This document shows positions 1 to 9,078 of a stretch of 64,000 bases of DNA, one piece after another. Under the pieces are notes generated by a model. That model was not told the origin of the DNA, did no database searches, and saw only the letters and a program-made list of their open reading frames with translations. Origin of the DNA: Pararhizobium antarcticum (GTDB lineage Bacteria > Pseudomonadota > Alphaproteobacteria > Rhizobiales > Rhizobiaceae); the NCBI RefSeq assembly GCF_001885585.1, contig NZ_LSRP01000107.1, positions 152,056 through 216,055 on the forward strand, written 5' to 3'. Positions within the stretch are counted from its first letter, which is position 1. The number at the start of each line of letters is the position of its first letter. The position numbers and the translations under genes were made by a program.

Positions 1-67
1 CATTCCCGGCTGCGAGCTGGGCGAGGTCTGGTACGCCTTGACGCGCGCGAACTGGAACGGCAGCTGA
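1..67 (+). CDS. C-terminal tail of an unidentified protein (partial)
   Basis: The second reading frame is open from the left edge for 21 codons and stops with TGA at 65-67. Its end reads GEVWYALTRANWNGS, which looks like ordinary coding sequence. Too little is present to name a family. The downstream gene is on the same strand after a gap of about 115 bases, so a transcriptional link cannot be judged. It could also be a chance open frame. Confidence 0.3.
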   Translation, partial: IPGCELGEVWYALTRANWNGS

Positions 68-183
68 TCAGCCACACCGGCCCTCTCCGGGTTCGTGTCC
101 CGCGGCCTTGTATACTGACGATTTCCCCTGTCTGAAATCTTCCGATGCGGTAAAACCGACCTGCATCATGCCGGAGCAGTGCC

Positions 184-735
184 ATGTCCCAGATCAACGA
201 CACCTCGCAAATTCTGTTTGGCAAGCCGAGAGACGAATTGGGCGATGTCGAGCGCAACGTGCTGGATCACTCCCACGAACGCAAGATCCTCTCGAGCGAC
301 ACGAACGCCGCCTTCAGCGCCCGCCAGACCGGCGGCGATCGACTGTCCGACACCATCGCAAAGGTCGGCGGTTCCTGGACCTTCATCGTCTGCTTCCTGC
401 TCTTCCTGTGCGCATGGACGGTGGCCAACACGCTGCTCCTCACACGGGAAGCCTTTGATCCCTACCCCTTCATCTTTCTCAACCTGCTTTTGTCGATGGT
501 GGCTGCCCTGCAGGCGCCGATCATCATGATGTCGCAGAACCGGCAGGCGGAGAAGGATCGGTTCGACGCGGCCAAGGATTATCAGGTCAACCTGAAATCC
601 GAGGTCGAACTAATCGCCTTGCACCACAAGATCGACAGCGTGCTTCTGGCCGAAATCGCAGCCCTGCGTGCGGACGTGGCACGGTTGGAAACAGCGCTCT
701 CCGCTGCGCTCGCGGCAACACCTCCGCCGCAGTGA
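184..735 (+). CDS. DUF1003 family membrane protein
   Basis: A 183-residue protein whose middle carries two hydrophobic segments (roughly residues 60-85 and 95-120). They are joined by the DPYPFIFLNLLLSMVAALQ stretch and followed by MMSQNRQ and a KDR triplet, the hallmark of DUF1003. The N-terminal ~55 residues are polar and cytoplasmic-looking. The C-terminal ~60 residues are rich in Leu, Glu and Ala and probably form a coiled coil. The family has no established biochemical function. GGAG sits upstream of the chosen ATG. It appears monocistronic. Confidence 0.85.
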   Translation: MSQINDTSQILFGKPRDELGDVERNVLDHSHERKILSSDTNAAFSARQTGGDRLSDTIAKVGGSWTFIVCFLLFLCAWTVANTLLLTREAFDPYPFIFLNLLLSMVAALQAPIIMMSQNRQAEKDRFDAAKDYQVNLKSEVELIALHHKIDSVLLAEIAALRADVARLETALSAALAATPPPQ

Positions 736-1045
736 CCGCAGGCACGCGAGACACGCTGCAGTCCGGCACGAACCCGCAGACTGAACCGGTACGGACGCTG
801 CGAACAGGCCAGCCGATTTCACCGGTCCGCATCGACATGACCGGCAATCGCGGAAGCAAGAAGCGATGACAGGCACATCCGGTTGTTTTTTATTGAATAT
901 ATTGTAACGCTGGGCCGTTACTGTAGGACATTGCAGCCTACGGAGAACAAGACCGTGCATTGGCCCTGCCGCAGCTTGCGGGCCATCTAGCCTTGGAGAC
1001 CGACGCAACCCGAACCAGTCCGATCAAACACGCCAACGGTACACC

Positions 1046-1996
1046 ATGAACTGCTTCTCAATCTCCGCAGTTGCCCCTCCGTCGCCGCCCCGTTGCCTAA
1101 CCGTGCCTGCTCTGCTCGCAAATCCGGGTTTTCTTCCTGTGCTTCAGCAGGGCGCGAAACATCTGATCGCGCTCTACGACCGCTTTCCGCGGGTGGCCAG
1201 GCTGGTCTCCGCCCAGCAGAAGTGGCTTCTGACACAGGCCGGCTATGCACTTCATCTGGAACGCGATCCCGGTAACCCACTCTCCGGAATCACCGCCTCC
1301 CGCCTGCTCGACATCATCGTCGAATTCGGCGTTGCGAGCCGCAACACAGCAACAGCGTTTCTTGCGGAGATGCAGGCCTACAAGTTCATCCGTGACGTGC
1401 CCGGATGCACCGACCGGCGGAGCCGGCCGCTTGAGCCGACGGAGGTCAGCCATGAAGCGATGACCCTGTGGTTCCGGGGGCAGCTGCGCAGTCTGGATCT
1501 TCTCGATGGCGGCAACCGCACAGGGATGCTCGAAAGCACCCCCGAGATCTTCAACCGCAGCCAGCCCCGCGCGGCCAAGCGACTGATCGCCGACAAGGCC
1601 TGGCGCGAACCGCCGGAGAGCATTGCTACCTTTGTCTGGACAGAATCGGGCGGGCTCATTCTCGATGATCTCATGACCCGCATCGTCAATCTGGTTCCCG
1701 AAAATGGTCTGCACTGGGTCGAGCAGCTGCGCTTTGCCGAGCTTTCAAACCATTATGCCATTTCGCGCACCCATGTTCGCCGGCTGTATGCCCGCGTCGA
1801 AGCGCTTGGCCTTGTCGGCTGGGAAGACCGTGCGAAGAGCGCGCGGCTCTGGGTCAAGCCGTCACTCATCGAGGACTATTCCCGCTGGCAGGCGGTCAAA
1901 TTTTCGGCGCTCGACGAGGCCTATCAATGCGCCGTCGAATCGCTCGGACTGGCTGAGCAAGTGCCTGGCGTGAAAGAGGACAACCTGCGCGCCTAG
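1046..1996 (+). CDS. Hypothetical protein with winged-helix-like C-terminal part
   Basis: A 316-residue soluble protein with no signal peptide or membrane segment. Residues ~225-275 (FAELSNHYAISRTHVRRLYARV followed by a short GWEDRAK stretch) read like a helix-turn-helix with a wing. An earlier region (TASRLLDIIVEFGVASRNTATAF, about residues 84-106) reads like a second MarR/GntR-style helical unit. A DNA-binding regulator is inferred, not shown. The ATG at 1046 has no clear ribosome site; a GTG at 1103 in the same frame is an alternative. The gene stands alone and converges on the GFA gene. Confidence 0.6.
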   Translation: MNCFSISAVAPPSPPRCLTVPALLANPGFLPVLQQGAKHLIALYDRFPRVARLVSAQQKWLLTQAGYALHLERDPGNPLSGITASRLLDIIVEFGVASRNTATAFLAEMQAYKFIRDVPGCTDRRSRPLEPTEVSHEAMTLWFRGQLRSLDLLDGGNRTGMLESTPEIFNRSQPRAAKRLIADKAWREPPESIATFVWTESGGLILDDLMTRIVNLVPENGLHWVEQLRFAELSNHYAISRTHVRRLYARVEALGLVGWEDRAKSARLWVKPSLIEDYSRWQAVKFSALDEAYQCAVESLGLAEQVPGVKEDNLRA

Positions 1997-2006
1997 AACC
2001 GGGTGG

Positions 2007-2405
2007 TCAGCTGTTGGATTGGGCAAAACGCGGCAAGCCATCGTCGATGTCGTAGAAATCCGCCTTGTCGGCGCAGAAGATGTGGTAGGCGATCTTGAGA
2101 TCGGACGGCTGATCGAAAGCCCCGACCAGGACCGAGGTCTCGCTTGTACCGTCCGCCTTCCAGTAGAGCGCTGATCCACAGACCCGGCAGAACCCACGTT
2201 CCGCATCCGGACTGGCACGATAGCGGGTCACAGCGTCCATGCCTTGCCACGTGATATTGTCGTCTTCGATCGTCGTCGTGGCATAATAGAGACCGGTCTG
2301 CCGCCGGCATTGCGAGCAATGGCAGGCACCCGCCTCGCCCAATGCACCGCGTACCTCAAACCGGATCGCCCCGCAGCCGCAACCGCCCTTGTGGATATCG
2401 CCCAA
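2007..2405 (-). CDS. GFA (CENP-V/glutathione-dependent formaldehyde-activating) family protein
   Basis: A 132-residue zinc protein of the GFA fold. The ligand pattern is visible: KGGCGCGAIRF near the N-terminus, then CHCSQCRR, then FCRVCGSALYW. These give two zinc-binding cysteine groups. Most family members are of unknown substrate, and the name does not prove formaldehyde-glutathione activity. A TTG start at 2405 was chosen because GGGGGA lies 6-7 bases upstream. A longer frame to 2432 would run into the hairpin that ends the DAHP synthase transcript. Confidence 0.82.
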   Translation of the reverse strand: MGDIHKGGCGCGAIRFEVRGALGEAGACHCSQCRRQTGLYYATTTIEDDNITWQGMDAVTRYRASPDAERGFCRVCGSALYWKADGTSETSVLVGAFDQPSDLKIAYHIFCADKADFYDIDDGLPRFAQSNS

Positions 2406-2427
2406 GATCCGTTCCCCCGTTAAATAC

Positions 2428-2468
2428 GACAAAGCCGGGACAGCTTCTGAGGCTGGCCCGGCTTTGTC
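2428..2468 (-). terminator. Hairpin after the DAHP synthase gene
   Basis: A perfect 12-base stem (GACAAAGCCGGG with CCCGGCTTTGTC) around a 17-base loop lies 48 bases beyond the stop of the class II DAHP synthase. No long T-run follows, so termination is inferred from position and stem strength. Confidence 0.55.
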
Positions 2469-2515
2469 AAATGCAATCCGGCAGAGTCTGGATCAGCCGC
2501 GCTGATCCGTGTCGG

Positions 2516-3889
2516 TTAGCCGTTGGCGACCATGCGCTTTTCATCGCGTCCGCCCTTCATCCGCTCGGCCAGCAGGAAGGCCAGTTCCAATGCCTGGTCG
2601 GCATTGAGGCGCGGGTCGCAATGGGTGTGGTAGCGATCGCCGAGATCGGCGCCCGACAGCGCGCGCGCGCCACCGGTGCATTCCGTCACGTCATTGCCGG
2701 TCATTTCGATGTGGATACCGCCCGGATGCGTGCCTTCGGCACGGTGGATCTGGAAGAAGCTTTCGACTTCCGACAGGATCCGCTCGAACGGGCGCGTCTT
2801 GTAATGGTTGAGCGTGATCGTATTGCCGTGCATCGGATCGCAGGACCAAACGACCTTGCGGCCTTCCTTTTCCACCGCACGGATGAGGCGCGGAAGATGT
2901 TCGGCAACCTTGTCATGACCGAAGCGGCAGATCAGCGTCAAGCGGCCGGCCTCGTTCTGCGGGTTCAGCAGATCGATGAGTTCGAGCAGGCCATCGCCGG
3001 TCAGCGACGGACCGCATTTCAGGCCCAGCGGGTTCTTGATGCCGCGGCAATATTCGATATGGGCATGATCCGGCTGGCGGGTACGGTCGCCGATCCAGAT
3101 CATGTGCCCCGATGTCGCATACCAGTCGCCGGAGGTCGAATCGACGCGGGTCAACGCCTGCTCGTAGCCAAGCAGCAGCGCCTCATGGCTGGTGAAGAAA
3201 TCCGTCTCGCGCAGGTTCGGATTGCTTTCCGGCGTGATACCGATCGCCTTCATGAAATCCATCGTTTCGGAAATCCGGTCGGCGAGCTTGCGGTAGCGTT
3301 CAGCCTGCGGGCTGTCCTTGACGAAGCCCAGCATCCACTGGTGCACATTGTCCAGATTGGCGTAGCCACCCATCGCGAAGGCGCGCAGGAGATTGAGCGT
3401 CGCTGCCGACTGCCGGTAGGCCATGATCTGGCGCTCCGGGTCCGGAATGCGGGCCTTCTCGTTGAAGTCGATGCCGTTGATGATGTCGCCGCGATAGCTC
3501 GGCAGCTCGACATCACCCTGGCGCTCGATATTCGACGACCGCGGCTTGGCGAACTGGCCGGCAATACGACCGACCTTGACCACCGGCTGCTGGGCGCCAA
3601 AGGTCAGCACCACGGCCATCTGCAGGAAGGCGCGGAAGAAGTCGCGGATCGTGTCCGCACCATGTTCTGCGAAGCTCTCGGCGCAATCGCCGCCCTGCAA
3701 AAGGAAACCCTGGCCGGCCGCAACATTGGCGAGCTGGCTCTTCAGACGGCGCGCCTCACCGGCAAACACCAGCGGCGGATAGGTTGCAAGCTGCGCTTCG
3801 GTGGCGCTCAGCGCCGTCAAATCCGGATAGTCCGGAACCTGACTGATAGGCTTCTGCCGCCAGCTGTTCGGAGTCCATGTCTGTGCCAT
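2516..3889 (-). CDS. Class II 3-deoxy-7-phosphoheptulonate (DAHP) synthase
   Basis: Condenses phosphoenolpyruvate and erythrose 4-phosphate, the first step of the shikimate pathway, in the cytoplasm. The 457-residue protein opens with [10 protein letters not shown]. It carries class II (plant-type) blocks: [27 protein letters not shown], the [10 protein letters not shown] metal/substrate motif, and [17 protein letters not shown] near the end. The length is typical of bacterial class II enzymes. The ATG at 3889 is preferred over an in-frame GTG at 3898 because AGGTGA lies 5 bases before it. It lies 16 bases after a small gene on the same strand, so the two are probably co-transcribed. Confidence 0.95.
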   Translation of the reverse strand: MAQTWTPNSWRQKPISQVPDYPDLTALSATEAQLATYPPLVFAGEARRLKSQLANVAAGQGFLLQGGDCAESFAEHGADTIRDFFRAFLQMAVVLTFGAQQPVVKVGRIAGQFAKPRSSNIERQGDVELPSYRGDIINGIDFNEKARIPDPERQIMAYRQSAATLNLLRAFAMGGYANLDNVHQWMLGFVKDSPQAERYRKLADRISETMDFMKAIGITPESNPNLRETDFFTSHEALLLGYEQALTRVDSTSGDWYATSGHMIWIGDRTRQPDHAHIEYCRGIKNPLGLKCGPSLTGDGLLELIDLLNPQNEAGRLTLICRFGHDKVAEHLPRLIRAVEKEGRKVVWSCDPMHGNTITLNHYKTRPFERILSEVESFFQIHRAEGTHPGGIHIEMTGNDVTECTGGARALSGADLGDRYHTHCDPRLNADQALELAFLLAERMKGGRDEKRMVANG

Positions 3890-3905
3890 GATATTCACCT
3901 GTTCA

Positions 3906-4145
3906 TCAACCGGCCTTCTTAACCGGAACGGTATCGCAAAGTCCGCGGCTTATAGACCTTGTCTGGCTTCTTGTATAGCCATGCGCGCCCGCCGTTGCCC
4001 TCGCCACGCACCAGGCCAGAAACCGGGAAACCCGATCAAGCTTCGCCCATTCCATCCGCTCCAGCGGGTCCGCCATCGGTTCGGCCTTTTTCCCTGTTGG
4101 GTCCTTTGCCTGCCCGTCGAGGGCAATCATCCATTCCGGGCTCAT
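3906..4145 (-). CDS. Small conserved-looking hypothetical protein upstream of DAHP synthase
   Basis: A 79-residue, basic, Trp-containing protein beginning [16 protein letters not shown] and ending VPVKKAG. An ideal ribosome site (AAGGAGA at 4151-4157) is 5 bases before the ATG, which is the main reason to believe the frame. It has no signal peptide, membrane segment or known motif. Its stop is 16 bases before the DAHP synthase ATG, so it may be the first gene of a two-gene unit. Function unknown. Confidence 0.65.
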   Translation of the reverse strand: MSPEWMIALDGQAKDPTGKKAEPMADPLERMEWAKLDRVSRFLAWCVARATAGAHGYTRSQTRSISRGLCDTVPVKKAG

Positions 4146-4298
4146 CGCGATCTCCTTGTCCGGTTGCGATGCCAGACACGTAGTCGCTAGGGGCAGGCGA
4201 GCGTAGACGCATGGCTGAAACACACGTTTCACACATGTTGGATGCCATGCACCGCGGTCTGCGCTATACTGCCCGTCACGGAAAAGGAGCCTTTTGTC

Positions 4299-5207
4299 TT
4301 GAACGAAGTCGATTGGGACGATCTGAAACTGTTCTTCCAGGTGGCGTCGGAGGGCGGTCTTGCCGGGGCTGCGGCGGTCGCTGGATTGAGCGCGCCAACC
4401 ATCGGCAGACGCATGCTGGCGCTTGAGCGCACCATGGGACGTTCGCTGTTCATGCGCAGCCAGCAGGGATATCGCCTGGCGCCCGACGGCGAGGTCCTGC
4501 TGCTTCATGTCGAAACCCTGCGCAAGACTGTATCCGACATCACACGCTGGCATGGCGACGCCTTCACGCTTCCGATCGTCTCCATTGGTGGGGATATCTG
4601 GCTCGGTGGGTTTGTCGCCGAACGCGCGATGGAGCTGCGGGGCAAGACCGACGGCTTTCGCCTCTGCTGCAAGCGGCTCCTGCCGGACGACAATCTCACC
4701 TTCCGGCATGGCATGATCGCAATGTTCTACGAACAGCCGCAAAGCGGCAATTTTGCCGTCAGCAAATCGGTCACCATGGCCTACTGCGTCTACCGGGCGG
4801 AAGACGAGCGCTGGAATACCGATTTACCATGGATATCGATCGGCACCGAAGTGGCAGCGTCATCGGCCGAAAAATGGGTATTCCGCAACCATGAACAGGA
4901 TATCCACAGCTGGACCAATGCGCCGGAGCTTTTACCCAAGCTCATCGCCGCTGGCGCGGGGCGCGGGGTGCTGCCCATCTTCCTCGGCGACACCCTGCCC
5001 GGCCTGATCCGCGACGGCGAGCCGATCGCGGAATTGACCCATCCCGTCTGGCTGACCGTCAATGACGACGACCGGCAACGGCCGGAGGTGCGTCTGACAC
5101 TCGACCGCCTGACGGATTTGCTGAGACGCAATGCCGCGCTGTTTTCCGGTCAGGAAGCCAAAACGGCACGACAGCCCATCGCCCTTACTGCCGTACCCCG
5201 TCTTTGA
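4299..5207 (+). CDS. LysR-family transcriptional regulator
   Basis: A 302-residue protein with an N-terminal winged helix-turn-helix (DDLKLFFQVASEGGLAGAAA, then LSAPTIGRRMLALE, FMRSQQGYRLAPDGEVLL) and a C-terminal LysR-type effector domain. A TTG start at 4299 fits GGAG at 4286-4289. Upstream in-frame ATG codons lack such a site and would add an unrelated leader. It diverges from the small gene/DAHP synthase pair. Its 3' end overlaps the 3' end of gor by 23 bases in convergent orientation. The effector and targets are not deducible. Confidence 0.85.
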   Translation: MNEVDWDDLKLFFQVASEGGLAGAAAVAGLSAPTIGRRMLALERTMGRSLFMRSQQGYRLAPDGEVLLLHVETLRKTVSDITRWHGDAFTLPIVSIGGDIWLGGFVAERAMELRGKTDGFRLCCKRLLPDDNLTFRHGMIAMFYEQPQSGNFAVSKSVTMAYCVYRAEDERWNTDLPWISIGTEVAASSAEKWVFRNHEQDIHSWTNAPELLPKLIAAGAGRGVLPIFLGDTLPGLIRDGEPIAELTHPVWLTVNDDDRQRPEVRLTLDRLTDLLRRNAALFSGQEAKTARQPIALTAVPRL

Positions 5208-6573
5208 CACGGTAGCTGGGCGAATACATCGTCACCAGTTCTTCGGCTGCCGTTGGATGCACCGCCATGGTGCGGTCGAAATCATCCTTGGTGCATCCGG
5301 CCTTCAACGTGATGCCGATCAGCTGCGCCATCTCGCCCGCTTCATGGCCCAGAATATGGGCACCGACGACCTTGCGGTCGGCAGCATTGACGATCAGCTT
5401 CATGATGGTCTTTTCGCTGCGTCCCGACAGGGTCGCCTTGATCGGCCGGAATTCCGCACGATAAACCTCAATTTCGGCAAAGGCATGCGACGCCTGTTCC
5501 TCGCTCATGCCGACCGTCCCGATTTCCGGCTGCGAAAACACGGCCGTGGCAATCAGGTCGTGATCGGGCGAGAGCGGGTTCTGCTTGTATTCGGTCTCGA
5601 TGAAACACATCGCCTCGTGGATCGCGACGGGCGTCAGCTGGATGCGGTCGGTAACATCACCCAGGGCGTAGATGCCCGGTGCGCTGGTGCGCGAGAAGGC
5701 ATCGACGACGATCGCACCGCGTTCATTGGTGTTGACACCGGCCATCTCGAGACCAAGCCCTGTCGTGTTGGGAACGCGCCCCAGCGCCAGCATCACCTGG
5801 TCGACGGTGATATGGTCATGGTGGAGTGTTTCGACGACGCGCGTGCCATCCTCGGCCGCCGTCACCGACTGAATGAGGTCGCCGCAGAGAATGCGGATGC
5901 CCTTCTGTTCCATGGCGGCATGCAGGCCACGCCGCATGTCCGCATCGAAACGCGAGAGGATTTCCTTGCCGCGATAGATCAGCGTCGTTTCGACCCCGAG
6001 CCCGTGGAAGATGTTGGCGAATTCGACCGCGATATAGCCGCCGCCGGCAATCAGAATCGACTTCGGCAGCACCGGCAGATCGAATGCCTCGTTCGAGCTG
6101 ATGCAGAGTTCATGGCCGGGCAAGGCTGCATGCGGCGTTGGATGTCCGCCGGTGGCAATCAGGATGCGTTCGGCCGTCACGGTCTTGCCGGAACCGAGGA
6201 GCTTGATGCTGTTCGGACCGACGAGTTCTGCCCGCGTCTGCAGGATTTCCGCACCGGCATTTTCCAAGCCCTTGCGATACAGGCCTTCGAGCCGCGTGAT
6301 TTCCCGTTCCTTGGCGGCCACCAGCTTCGACCAGTCGAAACTATGCGTACCGACCGTCCAGCCAAAACCGGCCGCATCCTCGAAGTGCTCGGCGAACTGG
6401 GAGGCATACACGTAGAGCTTCTTGGGCACGCAGCCACGGATGACGCAGGTGCCGCCATAGCGGTATTCCTCGGCGATCGCGACTTTCTTGCCCATGCCTG
6501 CGGCCAAGCGACCGCTGCGCACCCCGCCCGAGCCACCACCGATAACAAAGAGATCGTAGTCGAAGGACGTCAT
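5185..6573 (-). CDS. gor: Glutathione-disulfide reductase
   Basis: Reduces oxidised glutathione with NADPH, using FAD and a redox-active disulfide, in the cytoplasm. The 462-residue protein has the FAD-binding GGGSGG near residue 10 and the active-site block GGTCVIRGCVPKK at about residues 40-52. It also has the second nucleotide-binding region (ILIAGGGYIAVEFA), the ALGDVTDRIQLTPVA block and the C-terminal HPTAAEE with the catalytic His. The ATG at 6573 is preceded by GGAG. It sits in the gor / DUF2059 / rpiA order familiar from rhizobia. Confidence 0.95.
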   Translation of the reverse strand: MTSFDYDLFVIGGGSGGVRSGRLAAGMGKKVAIAEEYRYGGTCVIRGCVPKKLYVYASQFAEHFEDAAGFGWTVGTHSFDWSKLVAAKEREITRLEGLYRKGLENAGAEILQTRAELVGPNSIKLLGSGKTVTAERILIATGGHPTPHAALPGHELCISSNEAFDLPVLPKSILIAGGGYIAVEFANIFHGLGVETTLIYRGKEILSRFDADMRRGLHAAMEQKGIRILCGDLIQSVTAAEDGTRVVETLHHDHITVDQVMLALGRVPNTTGLGLEMAGVNTNERGAIVVDAFSRTSAPGIYALGDVTDRIQLTPVAIHEAMCFIETEYKQNPLSPDHDLIATAVFSQPEIGTVGMSEEQASHAFAEIEVYRAEFRPIKATLSGRSEKTIMKLIVNAADRKVVGAHILGHEAGEMAQLIGITLKAGCTKDDFDRTMAVHPTAAEELVTMYSPSYRVKDGVRQ

Positions 6574-6658
6574 GGCAATGCTCCGGGGTAATCTGCGTTG
6601 GCTGCGGGCGGTCGCGCGAATCCGGCCCGTCCCGTCCTGATATAGGGTGGCCGCCGCC

Positions 6659-6686
6659 AAAAAGAAAAGCCCGGATTGCTCCGGGC
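6659..6686 (-). terminator. Rho-independent terminator after the DUF2059 gene
   Basis: On the minus strand, GCCCGG and CCGGGC pair around a 6-base loop, followed by a T-rich run. It lies about 55 bases beyond the DUF2059 stop and separates that gene from gor. Confidence 0.75.
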
Positions 6687-6740
6687 CTGAACTTCACTGT
6701 GTTGCGCTGCATAGCCGCCTTTGGCGGCCAGCACAGACAA

Positions 6741-7289
6741 TCAGGGTGTCGGCTGCGCTGCTGTCGCATCCGTTGCCGGCTGCGTCGCACCGATGGCCGC
6801 GTCGATTTCTTTCGAGGCTTCCGCGTTGAGGTCGCGCGACACGCCCGACGCCCAGATGTCGGCAGCCTTGACCATTTCGCGCGAGGCAATCGGTCCGTCG
6901 TTCAAAAGCTTCTTGCCGGCCGGCGAATTGTAGAAGGTCGCAATGGCGTTCAGCTCTTCGACCGTGAACGTCTTTGCATAGATCGCTGCAGCTTCGTTTT
7001 CGAGGTCAGACCGGCGTGCGGCAAGCGCAATCGCCTTTTCGTCCACCGTCTTGACGATCAACTCCTGATAGTTCGGCGACGACTGGATCATCGTGTTCTT
7101 CAGACGCTCGGCAAGGTTCGGCAGGATGTTGTCGAAGCCGTTGGTCGCGCCGATCGCAGCAATCGCTGCACGGGCTGCCTTGCTCTGTTCTTCGGTGACG
7201 TCCTGCGCCTGCAGGGTCGGAACCATCACGGTCGAAATGAGAATGGCGGTTGCTGCCAGCGTGCGGCCGAGACCTGCGAATGTGATCAT
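6741..7289 (-). CDS. DUF2059 domain-containing exported protein
   Basis: A 182-residue protein with a Sec signal peptide (hydrophobic residues ~8-25, cleavage near LQAQ). The mature domain has the DUF2059 features: repeated amphipathic helices and the KTFTVEELNAIATFYNSPAG block with nearby GKKLL. An Ala/Gln/Pro-rich tail follows. The family is periplasmic and of unknown function. CAGGAG lies upstream of the ATG. It may share a promoter region with rpiA, which is on the same strand 117 bases upstream, but its own terminator follows. Confidence 0.85.
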   Translation of the reverse strand: MITFAGLGRTLAATAILISTVMVPTLQAQDVTEEQSKAARAAIAAIGATNGFDNILPNLAERLKNTMIQSSPNYQELIVKTVDEKAIALAARRSDLENEAAAIYAKTFTVEELNAIATFYNSPAGKKLLNDGPIASREMVKAADIWASGVSRDLNAEASKEIDAAIGATQPATDATAAQPTP

Positions 7290-7406
7290 GTCAGTAAAGC
7301 TCCTGTCCGTTGAGCGCCCATTCGCAAAAAACCGATGGCGGCGCGAATGGGTGCATATTCATTGTCTTCGTGCGGCGCCCATGACCGGGACCGGGCATGC
7401 GCCATG

Positions 7407-8102
7407 CTATCGTGCCTCAAGCACCCTTGCCCCGGACGGGCCGGCAATAATGGCAAGCGATGCGATATTGATGAACAGCCCATGCTCCACGACCCCAGGC
7501 ACGGCATTCAATTCGCGTGAGAGCGCATCTGCATCAGGAATGCGGCCAAAAGATGCGTCGAGAATCAAATGTCCGCCATCGGTCATGTACGGCCCGTCGC
7601 TCGCCTCGCGCACGACGATATCGCCGGAAAGGCCGAGCCGGGCAGCCAGTTTTTCGATTGCATGCCGCGTCGCGACCAGGCCGAAAGCATTGACTTCGAT
7701 GGGCAGCTTGAAGGCGCCGAGAATATCGACGACCTTGGTTTCGTCGGCGATCACGATCATCCGTGCCGAGGCGCAGGCGACGATCTTCTCGCGCAGCAAG
7801 GCGCCACCGGCACCCTTGATCAGGCGCAATTGCGGATCGATCTCATCGGCACCGTCGATCGTCAGGTCGAGTTCCGGAAGCTCGTCGAGCGACTTCAGGG
7901 GAACCCCCAGTTCAAGGCAAAGACGCGCGGTTCGCTCCGATGTCGGCACACCCTGGATGCGAAACCCGCCGGCGACCTTCTCGGCCAGCAGACGAACGAA
8001 CTCATCCGCCGTCGATCCGGTGCCGATCCCAAGCCGCATGCCGTCCTCGACATGCGAAAGCGCTGCCTCGGCAGCCTTTATCTTCATTTCCCGGGCGTCC
8101 AT
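7407..8102 (-). CDS. rpiA: Ribose-5-phosphate isomerase A
   Basis: Interconverts ribose 5-phosphate and ribulose 5-phosphate in the pentose phosphate pathway. The 231-residue protein shows the family blocks in order: [51 protein letters not shown], and [16 protein letters not shown] near the end. The ATG at 8102 removes an unconserved 27-residue leader and gives the usual family length. The gene is divergent from gph. Confidence 0.95.
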   Translation of the reverse strand: MDAREMKIKAAEAALSHVEDGMRLGIGTGSTADEFVRLLAEKVAGGFRIQGVPTSERTARLCLELGVPLKSLDELPELDLTIDGADEIDPQLRLIKGAGGALLREKIVACASARMIVIADETKVVDILGAFKLPIEVNAFGLVATRHAIEKLAARLGLSGDIVVREASDGPYMTDGGHLILDASFGRIPDADALSRELNAVPGVVEHGLFINIASLAIIAGPSGARVLEAR

Positions 8103-8332
8103 CGCGCGATATGCTCCCTCAATGCGTCCCACGTTTGGAAAACCCGCCGCAATCCGGCCTTCCCCGTTTTTCCGTTGAGACACTTACACGCCCCTCGAAA
8201 CAAACAAAAGCCAAAATAGAGCGCGAAATGCAATTGCGGCGGCACGCTATCGCGCAAAGTCGCGATTGCTTTTCGCAAGCGCTTCCCCTACCGCAGGGCT
8301 CTTCCTTAATTCCATTGCCGACGAGGTTCCGC

Positions 8333-9010
8333 GTGCCTGCACCCCTGGTTATTTTTGATCTCGACGGAACACTCGTCGATACAGCACCCGATCTCGTGGC
8401 CAGCCTCAATCACGCCGTCATGCAGGCGGGACTTGCGCCCGTCACCTACAACGACCTGACGCATCTCGTCGGCCACGGCGCGCGCGCGATGATCGAAAGG
8501 ACCTTTGCCCTGCGCGACGTGGCCCTGAGTGCAAGTGACCTCGACTGGCAGATGAAGGAATTCATCGATTTCTACCATGGCTCCATGCCCGGCGATTCCA
8601 TTCCCTATCCCGGCGTCATCGATGCGATGGACCGACTGTCATCGGCCGGCCTGACGCTGGCAATCTGCACCAACAAGCTGGAAATGCTGGCAAAGAGCCT
8701 GATCGAAGGGCTGGGCCTCACGGATCGCTTCGTCACCATCACCGGTGGCGATACCTTTTCTGTGCGCAAACCGGACGCCGAGCATCTTTTGTCGACGATC
8801 CGTCTGGCCGGCGGCCTGCCGGAAAGCGCGGTGATGATCGGCGACAGCCTGAACGACATCCTCGTCGCCCGAAACGCATCCGTCCGATCGATCGCCGTGC
8901 CCTTCGGTTATTCGGACGTGCCGATTGAGACGCTGGAACCAGACCACATCATCCGCCATTTCGACGAACTGAACCCGGATCTGATCGAGCGGCTGTTGGC
9001 ACGGCACTGA
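8333..9010 (+). CDS. gph: Phosphoglycolate phosphatase, HAD superfamily
   Basis: Hydrolyses 2-phosphoglycolate. The 225-residue protein has all HAD motifs: VIFDLDGTLVDTAPD at the N-terminus with the nucleophilic Asp, ICTNK (motif II), the Lys in RKPDAEHL, and MIGDSLNDILVARNA (motif IV). A helical cap lies between motifs I and II. The GTG start at 8333 follows GAGG by about 7 bases. Longer in-frame starts would overlap rpiA and lack similarity to the fold. The gene ends at a strong terminator. Confidence 0.92.
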   Translation: MPAPLVIFDLDGTLVDTAPDLVASLNHAVMQAGLAPVTYNDLTHLVGHGARAMIERTFALRDVALSASDLDWQMKEFIDFYHGSMPGDSIPYPGVIDAMDRLSSAGLTLAICTNKLEMLAKSLIEGLGLTDRFVTITGGDTFSVRKPDAEHLLSTIRLAGGLPESAVMIGDSLNDILVARNASVRSIAVPFGYSDVPIETLEPDHIIRHFDELNPDLIERLLARH

Positions 9011-9027
9011 CACCATAGTTCAGGCGT

Positions 9028-9056
9028 AAAAAAAGCGGCTCGAAGGCCGCTTTTTT
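9028..9056. terminator. Bidirectional terminator between gph and an L,D-transpeptidase
   Basis: GCGGC and GCCGC pair around TCGAAG, with an A-run before and a T-run after, so the structure can stop transcription from both converging genes. Confidence 0.9.
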
Positions 9057-9078
9057 CATGTCTGTAGCATCGATCGGC

